64,000 nucleotides of DNA from Streptomyces formicae (GCF_022647665.1 NZ_CP071872.1:7006001-7070000); one strand, 5' to 3'; counted from the first letter of the stretch, positions 23,603-32,203 are shown. Translations and numbers: made by a program. The notes: a model not told the origin generated them from the letters alone.

Positions 23603-24340
23603 TCACTCCGCGACGATCCGGTCCTCCGGCCGGGCGAACAGCACCCCCGTCCGCTCCGCCCACACCTTCCGCTCCGCCAGCCGCAGCCCCTCCCAGACCG
23701 TCACCTGGTTCGCCGTGAGCACGGGCTTGCCCAGCACCGTCTCCAGCTCCTCCAGATACGCCACGGTGTGCAGCGCCGTGTCGGGCAGGAGGACCGCCTG
23801 CGCCCGCGGGTCGTCCCCCGCCCGGGCCAGTTCGAGCACCTGCTCGCGTCCCCAGGTCCCGACCTCGGCCGCGGTCACGACCCCGCTCGCCCGCGCCCCG
23901 GTCACGTCCAGTCCGGCCCGTTCGAGGAACTCCTCGAAGGACGCCGTGACGTCGTCCGGATACGTCGCCGCGACGGCGACCCGCTCGACCCCGAGCGCCT
24001 GCGCCGCGTGCACGAAGGCGAACGACGTGCTCGACGCCGGCAGCCCCGCCGTCTGCGCCAGCCCCCGGATCTGCTCCTGGGCGCCGTCCCAGCCGCGGAT
24101 GAAGCTGCCGCTCGTACAGGCCCACACCAGCGACTCGGCGCCGGCGAGCCGCAGCTCCTCGACCCCGGCCGTCAGCCGCGCGGGCGCGCCCATCTCGATC
24201 AGGGCGTCCTCGCGGTGCGCGTCCTCCCCGATGTCGGTGTGGAAGACCGGCAACCGGACGTCGCTGTCCAGCAGGACCGCGATGCGCGGGTAGTCGTCCT
24301 CGGCGGAGTGCCCCGGGTAGAGCAGTCCGACAGTCGTCAT
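23603..24340 (-). CDS. Asp/Glu-racemase-fold enzyme lacking the second catalytic Cys
   Basis: 245-aa cytoplasmic protein of the maleate isomerase/arylmalonate decarboxylase/EutA group. Cys75 in VWACTSGSF is the first catalytic Cys. At the site of the second, where the neighbouring paralogue has SCTN, this protein reads LPDT, so racemisation or isomerisation by the two-Cys mechanism is unlikely. A one-Cys chemistry such as decarboxylation or hydration-type activity is possible (inference). ATG at 24340 overlaps the stop of the paralogue (ATGA). Context: amidase, hydroxyacid dehydrogenase and an EhuBCDA-type importer. Confidence 0.8.
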   Translation of the reverse strand: MTTVGLLYPGHSAEDDYPRIAVLLDSDVRLPVFHTDIGEDAHREDALIEMGAPARLTAGVEELRLAGAESLVWACTSGSFIRGWDGAQEQIRGLAQTAGLPASSTSFAFVHAAQALGVERVAVAATYPDDVTASFEEFLERAGLDVTGARASGVVTAAEVGTWGREQVLELARAGDDPRAQAVLLPDTALHTVAYLEELETVLGKPVLTANQVTVWEGLRLAERKVWAERTGVLFARPEDRIVAE

Positions 24341-25194
24341 GTCAGCCCTTCCTGTCCCTCTTCCTGCCGGTGGTCGGCCGTGGTGTCCGCGACGCGCGGG
24401 GGGTCCAGGGCGCCCGGGGTGTCCGGGGCTCCCGGGACGGTGCCCGGGGCGTCCATCAGCAGGGCCTGGTACGGACCGACGGCGTACACGCCGATCCGGC
24501 GCAGCGCGGACCACATCGTGACCTGGTTCGCGGAGATCACCGGCATCCGCAGTTCCGCCTCCAGCTGGGGTATCGCGTCGTACGTCGGCAGATTGGTGCA
24601 GCTGATGAAGAGCGCGTCCGCCGCGCCCACCACGGCCTGCCGCGCCATGTCCACCACGGACCGGTACGGCACCTTCCAGATGTGCCGGGTCAGCCCCAGG
24701 AAGGCGCGGCCCATGACCGCTACCCCAGCTTCACCCAGATACTCCTCCAGCGCCCGCGTCACCGACTCGGTGTAGGGGGTGACGAGCGCGATGCGGCAGG
24801 CCCCCAGCTCGGCGAGGGCTTCGAGCAGGGCGCCCGACGTCGTGACGGCGGCGACGTCCCCCGCCCGGGTCATCGCCTCGCACATCGCGCGCTCGCCCGC
24901 CACTCCGCCGACGAAGCTGCCGCTCGCGCACGCGTATGCCACGACCTCCGGTTCGGACGCGGACAGGGCGCGCACCGCCTCGTCGAGCGTCTCGTGCTCG
25001 CTGACCAGCCGGGCCAGGTCGAGCGAGACCTCGACCGGCACGAACGGCGTACGGGTCAGCCGCAGCGAGACGTCGTCGGGCACCCAGCGCCACAGCTCAC
25101 GGTCCAGGGCGAAGTCGAAGGGGGCCACCACGCCGATGCCGCGCTGTGGGGCCGGTCCGCCCAGCCAGGAAACATCGAGGGACAGATTCACCAC
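24337..25194 (-). CDS. Asp/Glu-racemase-fold enzyme (maleate isomerase/EutA-like)
   Basis: 285-aa cytoplasmic protein of the same family as its downstream neighbour, with both Cys sites present: VAYACASGSFVGG and FISCTNLPTYDAI. Such two-Cys enzymes isomerise or racemise small carboxylic acids (maleate, aspartate or glutamate derivatives, hydantoins). The start is GTG at 25194 or the adjacent GTG at 25191, both after AAGGGGG. The Pro/Ala-rich C-terminal tail beyond about 258 is variable. With its paralogue it is divergent from the dehydrogenase-amidase pair, sharing a 92-bp promoter region. Confidence 0.82.
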   Translation of the reverse strand: MVNLSLDVSWLGGPAPQRGIGVVAPFDFALDRELWRWVPDDVSLRLTRTPFVPVEVSLDLARLVSEHETLDEAVRALSASEPEVVAYACASGSFVGGVAGERAMCEAMTRAGDVAAVTTSGALLEALAELGACRIALVTPYTESVTRALEEYLGEAGVAVMGRAFLGLTRHIWKVPYRSVVDMARQAVVGAADALFISCTNLPTYDAIPQLEAELRMPVISANQVTMWSALRRIGVYAVGPYQALLMDAPGTVPGAPDTPGALDPPRVADTTADHRQEEGQEGLT

Positions 25195-25286
25195 GGGCCC
25201 CCTTACGTCTTGTTGACGACGGTAGGTTCGGGTGCGAGCGTGGGTCAATCCGTACATGTCAGACGTTCAGAAACGGTTTCCCCTCG

Positions 25287-26240
25287 ATGACGGTCCCGAT
25301 TCTTCTCGTCCTGGAAGCGGACCCTCCGCCGCGCCTCGGGGCGCTCGCCGGCCGGGCTCTCGTCCGGTACGCCGACGAGCGCACACTCGCCGCCGAGCTG
25401 CCGGACGCCGATGCGCTGCTGGTGTGGGACTTCACGTCCGAGGCGGTACGCCGCGCCTGGCCGGGGCCAGGGCCGCGACCCCGCTGGGTGCACACGCCGA
25501 GCGCGGGCGTGGACCGGCTGCTCTGTCCCGCGCTCGCGGAGTCGGACACCGTGCTGACCAATGCCCGCGGGATCTTCGACCAGCCCATCGCCGAGTACGT
25601 GGCCGCTCTGGTGCTGGCGATGGCGAAGGACCTCCCCGGCACGCTGGAGCTCCAGCGGCAGCGGCGCTGGCGGCACCGCGAGGGGCTGCCCGTCGCGGGC
25701 GGCCACGCGGTCGTCGTGGGCGCGGGCCCCATCGGCCTGGCGATCGGGCGCACCCTGCGGGCGCTCGGGATGACCGTCGCCGTCGCCGGGCGCACCGCAC
25801 GCCCCGGTGTGCACGGGGCCGAGGACCTCGACCGGCTGCTCAGCCGCGCCGGCTGGGTCGTGTGCGCGGCGCCGCTGACGGAGGCGACGCGCGGCATGTT
25901 CGGCGCGCGCCGGTTCGCGCTGCTCCAGCCGTCCGCCCGCTTCATCAATGTGGGGCGGGGCGCGCTGGTGGTGGAGGACGAGCTGGTCGCGGCGGTGCTG
26001 GAGCGGCGGATCGCGGGCGCGGCGCTGGACGTCTTCGAGCACGAGCCCCTGAGTCCCGACAGCCGGCTCTGGGACGTTCCCGGCCTGATCGTCTCACCGC
26101 ACATGAGCGGCGACACGGTGGGCTGGCGCGACCGGCTCGGCGAGCAGTTCATGGAGCTTTTCGAGCTGTGGGAGGCCGGAAAGCCGCTGCCGAACGTGGT
26201 CGACAAGAAACGTGGGTACGTCCCCTCTCATGACTCCTGA
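25287..26240 (+). CDS. D-2-hydroxyacid dehydrogenase
   Basis: 317-aa NAD(P)-dependent dehydrogenase of the D-isomer 2-hydroxyacid family. The cofactor fold is marked by VVGAGPIGLAIGRTL, and catalytic segments are NVGRGALV, ALDVFEHEPL (Glu) and VSPHMSGDT (His). It would interconvert a 2-oxoacid and a D-2-hydroxyacid, fitting a pathway that processes a small dicarboxylate or amide imported by the nearby ABC system. The ATG at 25287 gives a normal N-terminus. Its stop codon begins a 15-bp tandem repeat, and its end overlaps the amidase start. Confidence 0.88.
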   Translation: MTVPILLVLEADPPPRLGALAGRALVRYADERTLAAELPDADALLVWDFTSEAVRRAWPGPGPRPRWVHTPSAGVDRLLCPALAESDTVLTNARGIFDQPIAEYVAALVLAMAKDLPGTLELQRQRRWRHREGLPVAGGHAVVVGAGPIGLAIGRTLRALGMTVAVAGRTARPGVHGAEDLDRLLSRAGWVVCAAPLTEATRGMFGARRFALLQPSARFINVGRGALVVEDELVAAVLERRIAGAALDVFEHEPLSPDSRLWDVPGLIVSPHMSGDTVGWRDRLGEQFMELFELWEAGKPLPNVVDKKRGYVPSHDS

Positions 26241-27708
26241 GCCGAAGACTCCCGAGCGGAAGACTCCTGAGCGGAAGACTCCTCAGCCGACAGAGCCGGA
26301 TGCCCTGACCGCGTCGACCGCGCACCAGCTCATCGCCGGATACGAGCGGGGCGACCTCTCGCCGCTGGAGGCGGTCCGGGCCGTCCTCGCCCGGATCGAT
26401 GCGGTGGAGCCCGCGGTGAATGCCTTCGTCCGCGTCGACGCCGAGCAGGCCCTCGCCCAGGCGGCGGCCGCGACCGAGCGCCGCCGCAGGGGCGAGCCGC
26501 TGGGGCCGCTCGACGGCGTGCCCGTGACGGTGAAGGACCTGCTGCTCCAGGCGGGTGCGCCGACGCTGCGCGGCTCGCGGACCGTGCGCCCGGACTCCCG
26601 CGCCTGGGACGAGGACGCCCCCGCCGTGGCCCGGCTGCGGGAGCAGGGGGCGGTGTTCGTCGGCAGGACGACGACTCCGGAGTTCGGCTGGAAGGGCGTC
26701 ACGGACTCACCGCTGACCGGGATCACCCGCAATCCGTACGACCATTCGCGCACCTCGGGCGGATCGAGCGGCGGCAGCGCGGCGGCCGTCGCGCTCGGTG
26801 CCGCGCCGCTGTCGATCGGGACGGACGGCGGCGGCTCGGTGCGCATTCCGGCGTCCTTCTGCGGGATCTTCGGGCTGAAGCCGACGTACGGCCGGATCCC
26901 GCTCTACCCGGCGAGCCCCTTCGGCACGCTGTCCCACGCGGGCCCGATGACCCGGGACGCGGCCGACGCGGCGCTGCTGCTGGACGTCGTGAGCGGGCCC
27001 GACTGGCGGGACTGGTCGCAGCTGCCGCCCACGCAGCGGGTCTCCGGCGCCCTCGCCGACGGCGTGGACGGGGTGAAGGGGCTGCGGATCGCGTACTCGC
27101 CGTCCTTCGGCGGCCAGGTCGCGGTCCGGCCCGCCGTGGCGTCGGCGGTCCGGGGCGCGGTGGAGCGGCTCGCGGAGCTGGGCGCGTACATCGAGGAGGC
27201 CGACCCGGACATCGCGGACCCCGTGGACGCCTTCCACACCCTGTGGTTCAGCGGGGCGGCGCGGCTGGTGCAGCACTTCGGCACGGAGCAGCGGGAGCTG
27301 CTCGACCCGGGCCTGCGGGAGATCTGCGCGGCGGGCGAGCGGGCGTCGGCGCTGGACTATCTGGCGGCGGTGGACGTGCGGATGGAGCTGGGCCGGCGGA
27401 TGGGCCGGTTCCACACGTCGTACGACCTGCTGGTCACGCCGACACTGCCGATCACCGCGTTCGAGGCGGGGGCGGAGGTGCCGCCGGGGTCGGGGCTGCG
27501 GAGGTGGACGGGGTGGACGCCGTTCACGTACCCGTTCAACCTGACGCAGCAGCCGGCGGCGACGGTGCCGTGCGGGGTGGACGGCGACGGTCTGCCGATC
27601 GGCGTCCAACTGGTGGGGCCGCGCCACGCGGACGCGCTGGTCCTGCGCGCGGCCCACGCGCTGTACGCCTCGGGCGCGGCGTCGGTCCCGTCGCCGGGGG
27701 CCGTCTAG
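26230..27708 (+). CDS. Amidase-signature-family hydrolase
   Basis: 492-aa cytoplasmic amidase. The Lys-cisSer-Ser triad is visible as Lys102 (VTVKDL), Ser179 in TSGGSSGGSAAAVA and nucleophile Ser203 in GTDGGGSVRIPAS. The family hydrolyses carboxamides, ureido groups and cyclic amide products; the substrate is not predictable. The first 20 residues are a low-complexity Lys-Thr-Pro-Glu-Arg repeat made by a 15-bp DNA repeat. The ATG at 26230 lies inside the end of the dehydrogenase gene (11-base overlap); a GTG at 26212 is an alternative. The 3' end overlaps the convergent DUF3830 gene by 4 bases. Confidence 0.9.
   Translation: MTPEPKTPERKTPERKTPQPTEPDALTASTAHQLIAGYERGDLSPLEAVRAVLARIDAVEPAVNAFVRVDAEQALAQAAAATERRRRGEPLGPLDGVPVTVKDLLLQAGAPTLRGSRTVRPDSRAWDEDAPAVARLREQGAVFVGRTTTPEFGWKGVTDSPLTGITRNPYDHSRTSGGSSGGSAAAVALGAAPLSIGTDGGGSVRIPASFCGIFGLKPTYGRIPLYPASPFGTLSHAGPMTRDAADAALLLDVVSGPDWRDWSQLPPTQRVSGALADGVDGVKGLRIAYSPSFGGQVAVRPAVASAVRGAVERLAELGAYIEEADPDIADPVDAFHTLWFSGAARLVQHFGTEQRELLDPGLREICAAGERASALDYLAAVDVRMELGRRMGRFHTSYDLLVTPTLPITAFEAGAEVPPGSGLRRWTGWTPFTYPFNLTQQPAATVPCGVDGDGLPIGVQLVGPRHADALVLRAAHALYASGAASVPSPGAV
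26238..26282 (+). repeat. 15-bp tandem repeat at the dehydrogenase-amidase junction
   Basis: Three copies of TGAGCGGAAGACTCC-like sequence (26238-26252, 26253-26267, 26268-26282), with one or two differences. The first copy begins with the TGA stop of the dehydrogenase; all three are read in another frame as the amidase N-terminus. Confidence 0.92.
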
Positions 27709-28202
27709 CCGGAGCTCTTCCGGAACGTCAGCGTCTCCCCCAGCGCCCCCGCCCGCCACAGGTCCTGGCAGGCGTCGGCCATCCGGTCGAGGCCGTCGAC
27801 CACCGTGGCCCACACGGTGCCGGGGACCCAGCCCGTATCCCCGTTCAGCAGCAGGTTGTTGCGCTCGTAGAAGAGCGCGAGGTCCACGGTCACCGGCCGC
27901 GACACGTCCCGGTCGTAGCCGTACGCCGCGGTCCCCAGCTCCCTCCCGCTGAAGGTGAAATAGCAGAGGTCGCCCGGAATGGGGGTCACCGTCGGGTTCT
28001 CCAGCGGTGGCTCCCGGTCGGCGAAGGCGGGGAAGAGGGCGTAGATCTCGTTGCGCGCGTATTTCGCGTGGTACACGTCGCCGCCCAGCGGCAGCGCGTC
28101 CCACACCGCCCGGCACGTCACGGGCGCCCGGTCGTCGAGGAGTCGTGCGGTGCAGTGGACACCGCGCTTTGCGAGCGAAACGTCGATGAAGCGATCGGCC
28201 AT
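27705..28202 (-). CDS. DUF3830 family protein
   Basis: 165-aa protein matching the DUF3830 family (cyclophilin-like fold): VHCTARLLDDRAPVTCRAVWDALP at the start, ARNEIYALFP, and GDLCYFTFSG. These proteins recur beside Asp/Glu-racemase-fold enzymes, amidases and EhuABCD-type transporters in catabolic loci (family context knowledge). The biochemical role is unknown. The ATG at 28202 is followed by a normal N-terminus. It is divergent from the transporter genes across 41 bp and so may share their regulation. Confidence 0.82.
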   Translation of the reverse strand: MADRFIDVSLAKRGVHCTARLLDDRAPVTCRAVWDALPLGGDVYHAKYARNEIYALFPAFADREPPLENPTVTPIPGDLCYFTFSGRELGTAAYGYDRDVSRPVTVDLALFYERNNLLLNGDTGWVPGTVWATVVDGLDRMADACQDLWRAGALGETLTFRKSSG

Positions 28203-28243
28203 TCACTACGCATACCCCGACTGAGGCCGGGTAGCCGCGCGCC

Positions 28244-29119
28244 CATGGTTCCCCACACGGCTCCTCACGCCAGACACGCGATACGGCGGCGCACCCTGCT
28301 GCTCGGTACGGGGGCGCCCTGGCCGCGGCGGGGTGCGCCCGGGTGCCCTCCGGCGACTCGCTCGCCCGGATCAGATCGCAGGGCACGGTGCGTCTCGGAA
28401 TCGCCGGCGAGGTGCCGTACGGCTACATCGACGACCAGGGCGAGTTCACGGGCGAGGCGCCCGAGCTCGCCAAGGCGGTCTTCCAGCGGCTCGGCGTCGG
28501 CAGTGTCCAGCCGGTCGCCACCGACTTCGCCTCCCTCATACCCGGCCTCAACTCCCAGCAGTTCGACGTCGTCTCGGCCGGGATGTACATCAACAAGGAG
28601 CGCTGCGCACAGGTCCTCTTCTCGGACCCCGAGTACCAGATGCTGGACTCGTTCATCGTGCGCAAAGGCAATCCGAAGGGTTTGCGCGGTTACGAGGACG
28701 TCGTACGGACCAAGGCGAAGTTCGCGACCGGCGCCGGCTACGCGGAGATCGAGTACGCGGTGGCTGCCGGCTACCCCGAGAAGGACATCGTCATCCTCCA
28801 GGACCAGGTGGCCGGGCTGAACGCCGTCGAGTCCGGCCGCGTCGACGTCTTCGCTGGCACCGCCCTCACCACCCGCGAGGTGGTCCGCAAGAGCACCCGG
28901 GCCGAGGCGACCGAGCCGTTCGCGGCGGTCGTCGACGGCAAGAAGAAGATCGACGGCGGAGGCTTCGCCTTCCGCCCGACCGACACCGAGCTGCGGGACG
29001 CCTTCAACGCCGAGATCCACAAGATGAAGAAGAGCGGTGAACTCTTCCGCATCCTGCGCCGGTTCGGCTTCACCGAGAGCGAGATGACCGAGCTCACGGC
29101 GAAGGAGCTGTGCCGATGA
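28244..29119 (+). CDS. ehuB: EhuB-type substrate-binding lipoprotein, frameshifted in the signal peptide
   Basis: Amino-acid-family periplasmic-type binding protein resembling the ectoine binding protein EhuB (GTVRLGIAGEVPYGYIDDQG, AGMYINKERCAQVLFSDPEY). The lipoprotein signal begins at the ATG at 28244 in one frame (basic RRRTLLLGTG). The lipobox LAAAGC and the mature protein are in another, so one base is missing near the G run at 28310-28314. Without correction, translation would have to begin at an internal GTG at 28343 and the product would stay in the cytoplasm. A sequencing error is as likely as a mutation. The downstream genes overlap in ATGA fashion. Confidence 0.78.
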   Translation, partial: HGSPHGSSRQTRDTAAHPAARYGGALAAAGCARVPSGDSLARIRSQGTVRLGIAGEVPYGYIDDQGEFTGEAPELAKAVFQRLGVGSVQPVATDFASLIPGLNSQQFDVVSAGMYINKERCAQVLFSDPEYQMLDSFIVRKGNPKGLRGYEDVVRTKAKFATGAGYAEIEYAVAAGYPEKDIVILQDQVAGLNAVESGRVDVFAGTALTTREVVRKSTRAEATEPFAAVVDGKKKIDGGGFAFRPTDTELRDAFNAEIHKMKKSGELFRILRRFGFTESEMTELTAKELCR

Positions 29120-29850
29120 CCGCGGGACTGTGGCAGAACTGGGTGCTCCCGGGAATCTGGATCACGGTCCAGCTCACCCTCTACAGCGCGGCACTGGCCG
29201 CGGTCGTCGCGTTCGGTGTGGGCATGGCCAGAACTCATCGCTCGCGCCCCGTCCGCTTCCTGGCCGGCTTCTACACCGAGGTGTTCCGCGGAACGTCGGC
29301 ACTGGTGCTGATGTTCTGGCTGTTCTTCGTGCTACCCCCGCTGCTGGGCTGGCAGTTGGTGCCGATGTGGGCGGCGGTGCTCGCGCTCGGCCTCTCGTAC
29401 GGGGCGTACGGGGCCGAGATCGTGCGCGGCGGACTCAACGCGGTGGCCCCCGCGCAGCGTGAGGCGGGCGTGGCGCTCAGCTTCTCGCCGTGGCAGCGGA
29501 TGCGGCTGATCCTGCTCCCGCAGGCCGTGCCCGAGATGATCCCGTCCTTCTGCAATCTGCTCGTCGAGCTGCTCAAGGGGACGGCGCTGGTGTCGCTCCT
29601 CGGTGTGGGCGACGTGTCGTTCGCGGCGTACCTCGTCCGCCTCGCGACCCAGGAGAGCGCGCAGATCTACACGGTCACGCTGGTGATCTACTTCGTGCTC
29701 GCGTTCCTGATCACCCGCTCCATGAAGGCACTGGAGCGCAGGACGAAGGCCAACATCGGGATCCATCCGGAGCCACGCCCCCGGATCCCCCGCCAGAAGG
29801 ACAAGCGGGCCGGCGTCTCCGGCGCACTCGCGGAAGGTGATCTCCGATGA
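29116..29850 (+). CDS. ehuC: Amino-acid-type ABC permease, EhuC-like
   Basis: 244-aa membrane permease of the His/Glu/Gln family (HisMQ-like). The first helix and FYTEVFRGTSALVLMFWLFF are characteristic, as is the coupling loop GLNAVAPAQREAGVALSFS. The ATG at 29116 overlaps the upstream stop; a GTG at 29110 exists but is less likely. It pairs with the next permease to form the importer channel. The basic C-terminal tail is about 45 residues. Substrate (ectoine-like or another amino acid derivative) is inferred from similarity and context only. Confidence 0.85.
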   Translation: MTAGLWQNWVLPGIWITVQLTLYSAALAAVVAFGVGMARTHRSRPVRFLAGFYTEVFRGTSALVLMFWLFFVLPPLLGWQLVPMWAAVLALGLSYGAYGAEIVRGGLNAVAPAQREAGVALSFSPWQRMRLILLPQAVPEMIPSFCNLLVELLKGTALVSLLGVGDVSFAAYLVRLATQESAQIYTVTLVIYFVLAFLITRSMKALERRTKANIGIHPEPRPRIPRQKDKRAGVSGALAEGDLR

Positions 29851-30497
29851 CCTGGGACTGGTCCGCCGTCGCGGACTTCATGCCGCGCTTCTGGGACGGT
29901 GTGCTCGTCACGCTGCAGATCCTGGTGCTGGGCTCGCTGCTGTCGTTCACGCTCGGCCTGGTCTGGGCGATCGCGCTGCGCTCCGGGCCGCGCTTCGTGC
30001 GCTGGCCGGTGGGGCTCGTCACCGAGTTCATCCGGAACACCCCGCTGCTGGTGCAGCTGTTCTTCCTGTTCTTCGTGCTGCCGGAGTGGGGGGTGCAGTT
30101 CTCCGCGCTCACCACCGGCACGATCGCGATCGGGCTGCACTACTCGACGTACACCGCGCAGGTCTACCGGGCCGGCATCGACGCCGTACCGGCCGGGCAG
30201 TGGGAGGCCGCGACGGCGCTCAGCCTGCCCGCGCACCGGACCTGGACGGCGGTGATCCTGCCGCAGGCCGTGCGCCGGATCGCACCCGCGCTCGGCAACT
30301 ACGTCATCGCGATGCTCAAGGACACTCCGCTGCTCGCCGGGATCAGCGTGCTGGAGATGCTCCAGCAGTCGCGGCTGGAGAGCGCGGCGACCTTCCAGTA
30401 CACGGAGCCGCTGACGGTCGTCGGCATCGCCTTCATCCTCATCGCCTACCCGGCTTCCCTGCTCGTACGGACCCTGGAGCGCCGCCTTGCCCGCTGA
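29847..30497 (+). CDS. ehuD: Amino-acid-type ABC permease, EhuD-like
   Basis: 216-aa second permease of the importer. It carries the family motifs VTEFIRNTPLLVQLFFLFF and AGIDAVPAGQWEAATALSL (ATPase-coupling loop). Start ATG overlaps the ehuC stop (ATGA); its own end overlaps the ATPase start by 11 bases. The compact, overlapping order B-C-D-A indicates one transcript and stoichiometric production. Confidence 0.86.
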   Translation: MTWDWSAVADFMPRFWDGVLVTLQILVLGSLLSFTLGLVWAIALRSGPRFVRWPVGLVTEFIRNTPLLVQLFFLFFVLPEWGVQFSALTTGTIAIGLHYSTYTAQVYRAGIDAVPAGQWEAATALSLPAHRTWTAVILPQAVRRIAPALGNYVIAMLKDTPLLAGISVLEMLQQSRLESAATFQYTEPLTVVGIAFILIAYPASLLVRTLERRLAR

Positions 30498-31254
30498 CAC
30501 CGACCTCACCAAGCAGAACGACGAGCTCATCCGCTTCACGAACGTCACCAAGCGCTTCGGGGACAACACCGTCCTGGACGACCTGTGCTTCTCGGTCCGT
30601 CCGGGCAAGCACGTCACGCTGATCGGGCCCTCCGGCTCCGGCAAGACGACGATCCTGCGGCTGCTGATGACGCTGGAGCGGCCCGACTCGGGCACGATCG
30701 ACGTCAACGGCGGCCGGCTGTTCCCGGCCGACGAGAAGGAACGCAGAGAGGTCCGCAAGAAGATCGGCATGGTCTTCCAGCAGTTCAACCTCTTCCCCAA
30801 CATGACCGTGCTGCGGAACATCACCGAGGCTCCGGTGCGGGTGCTCGGCATGTCCCGCGACGAGGCCGAGGAGCGCGCCCGCGAGCTGCTGGACCTGGTC
30901 GGGCTCGGCGACCGCCGCGACGCCAGGCCGACCCAGCTCTCGGGCGGCCAGCAGCAGCGGGTGGCGATCGCGCGGGCGCTGGCGATGCAGCCGCAGGTGC
31001 TGCTGCTGGACGAGGTGACGTCGGCGCTCGACCCCGAGCTGGTGGCGGGGGTGCTGGACGTGCTCCGGGACATCGCCCGGAGCACCGACATCACGATGCT
31101 CTGTGTGACCCATGAGATGAACTTCGCCCGTGACATCTCCGACGAGGTGCTGATGTTCGACTCCGGGAAGGTCATCGAGTCCGGTTCTCCGGAAAAAATC
31201 TTCTCCGCGCCGGAGCACGAACGCACTCGCGAGTTCCTCGGCGCGGTGCTCTGA
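30487..31254 (+). CDS. ehuA: Amino-acid-type ABC ATPase, EhuA-like
   Basis: 255-aa ATPase. Walker A GPSGSGKTT, signature LSGGQQQRVAIARAL, Walker B LLLDEVTSALDPE, and the switch His in CVTHEMNFARD are all intact. The chosen start is a TTG at 30487 inside the end of ehuD. It energises the two permeases. The C-terminal EHERTREFLGAVL is standard for polar amino acid importers. A stem-loop at 31303-31329 follows. Confidence 0.87.
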   Translation: MPADTDLTKQNDELIRFTNVTKRFGDNTVLDDLCFSVRPGKHVTLIGPSGSGKTTILRLLMTLERPDSGTIDVNGGRLFPADEKERREVRKKIGMVFQQFNLFPNMTVLRNITEAPVRVLGMSRDEAEERARELLDLVGLGDRRDARPTQLSGGQQQRVAIARALAMQPQVLLLDEVTSALDPELVAGVLDVLRDIARSTDITMLCVTHEMNFARDISDEVLMFDSGKVIESGSPEKIFSAPEHERTREFLGAVL

Positions 31255-31302
31255 CCTCACGCTCTGCATGGGGTTTGTGACCTTGGCATATGCCAGTGTC
31301 GT

Positions 31303-31329
31303 GCACCCCAGTCCAGGGGGCTGGGGTGC
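31303..31329. terminator. Stem-loop after the ABC importer operon
   Basis: GCACCCCAG at 31303-31311 pairs perfectly with CTGGGGTGC at 31321-31329 (9 bp, 9-base loop), 49 bases after the ATPase stop. No U tract is seen. Confidence 0.6.
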
Positions 31330-31421
31330 GGCACAAATCTCGCCAACAGCCGCCCCACTGGCGGTTCTTGGCGGTTATCGTGGTACGGAAGCTAGCGGTC
31401 ACAACCTGGTAGGGGGAAACC

Positions 31422-32180
31422 GTGGCGCTGAAGCCGGAGCCGACCGCGCCGTTCCACTCGGTGCAGTACGCCCTGCGCGTTCTGGAGACGATCTCCAGGC
31501 ACGGTGGCGGGGTGACCGACGTCCAGATCGCGCGCGAGACCGGACTGCCCACCGGACATCTCGCCTCCATGCTCCTGATGCTGCGGCGCGAGGGCTATGT
31601 GGAGCAGGTCGCCGACGGCGCGTACGTGATCGGGGACTCCCTCGTGCTACTGGGTTCCGGCGCCACGCAGCGGGAGGCCCTGGAGCGCAAGCTCCAGGAG
31701 ACCCTCACCGAGCTGCGCGACTCCGTCGGCGCCGCGGTCTACATCAGCCGGTACATCGACGGCGAGGTCAAGATCACCCAGTACGCCGACGGTCCGCGCA
31801 CCCCCAAGGTCAACGAGTACGTCGACTTCCGCTCGGCCGCGCACGCCAGCGCCGTCGGCAAGTGCCTGCTCACCCAGCTCGACGTGAACGGCCGCCGGGA
31901 CCATCTGTCGCGTCACAGGATCGCCCGGCTCACCTCCCGGACGATCACCAACGAGAAGATCCTCTTCTCCAAGCTGGACGCGCAGCCGCCCACGGTCCCG
32001 GTGCTGGACCTCCAGGAGTACGCGGTGGGCACGGTCTGCGCCGCGGTGCCGCTGACGGCGGGCTCGGCCGTGGGCTGCCTCGCGCTCTCGCTCCCGATCG
32101 AGCACGCCCACCGGCTGCGCGCAGCCGCCGACACGCTGAACCGCCGGGCGGCTCCGGTGGTGCTCTCGCTGGCGATATAG
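31422..32180 (+). CDS. IclR-family transcriptional regulator
   Basis: 252-aa regulator. The N-terminal winged helix (ALRVLETISRHGGGVTDVQIARETGL, about 10-75) is followed by an IclR effector domain with AAHASAVGKCLLTQL and RTITNEKILFSKLDAQP. GTG start at 31422 preceded by TAGGGGGAAACC, a good ribosome-binding site. It sits 167 bp after the importer operon in the same direction. IclR proteins usually control adjacent catabolic genes and bind small organic acids, so it is the likely regulator of the 23.6-31.3 kb locus (inference). Confidence 0.9.
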   Translation: MALKPEPTAPFHSVQYALRVLETISRHGGGVTDVQIARETGLPTGHLASMLLMLRREGYVEQVADGAYVIGDSLVLLGSGATQREALERKLQETLTELRDSVGAAVYISRYIDGEVKITQYADGPRTPKVNEYVDFRSAAHASAVGKCLLTQLDVNGRRDHLSRHRIARLTSRTITNEKILFSKLDAQPPTVPVLDLQEYAVGTVCAAVPLTAGSAVGCLALSLPIEHAHRLRAAADTLNRRAAPVVLSLAI

Positions 32181-32203
32181 GGCCTGGTCCGAACGACAGG
32201 CCC
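32180..32203. terminator. Possible stem-loop after the IclR gene
   Basis: GGGCCTG at 32180-32186 can pair with CAGGCCC at 32197-32203 (7 bp). It overlaps the last base of the stop codon. It is short, so confidence is modest. Confidence 0.4.
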
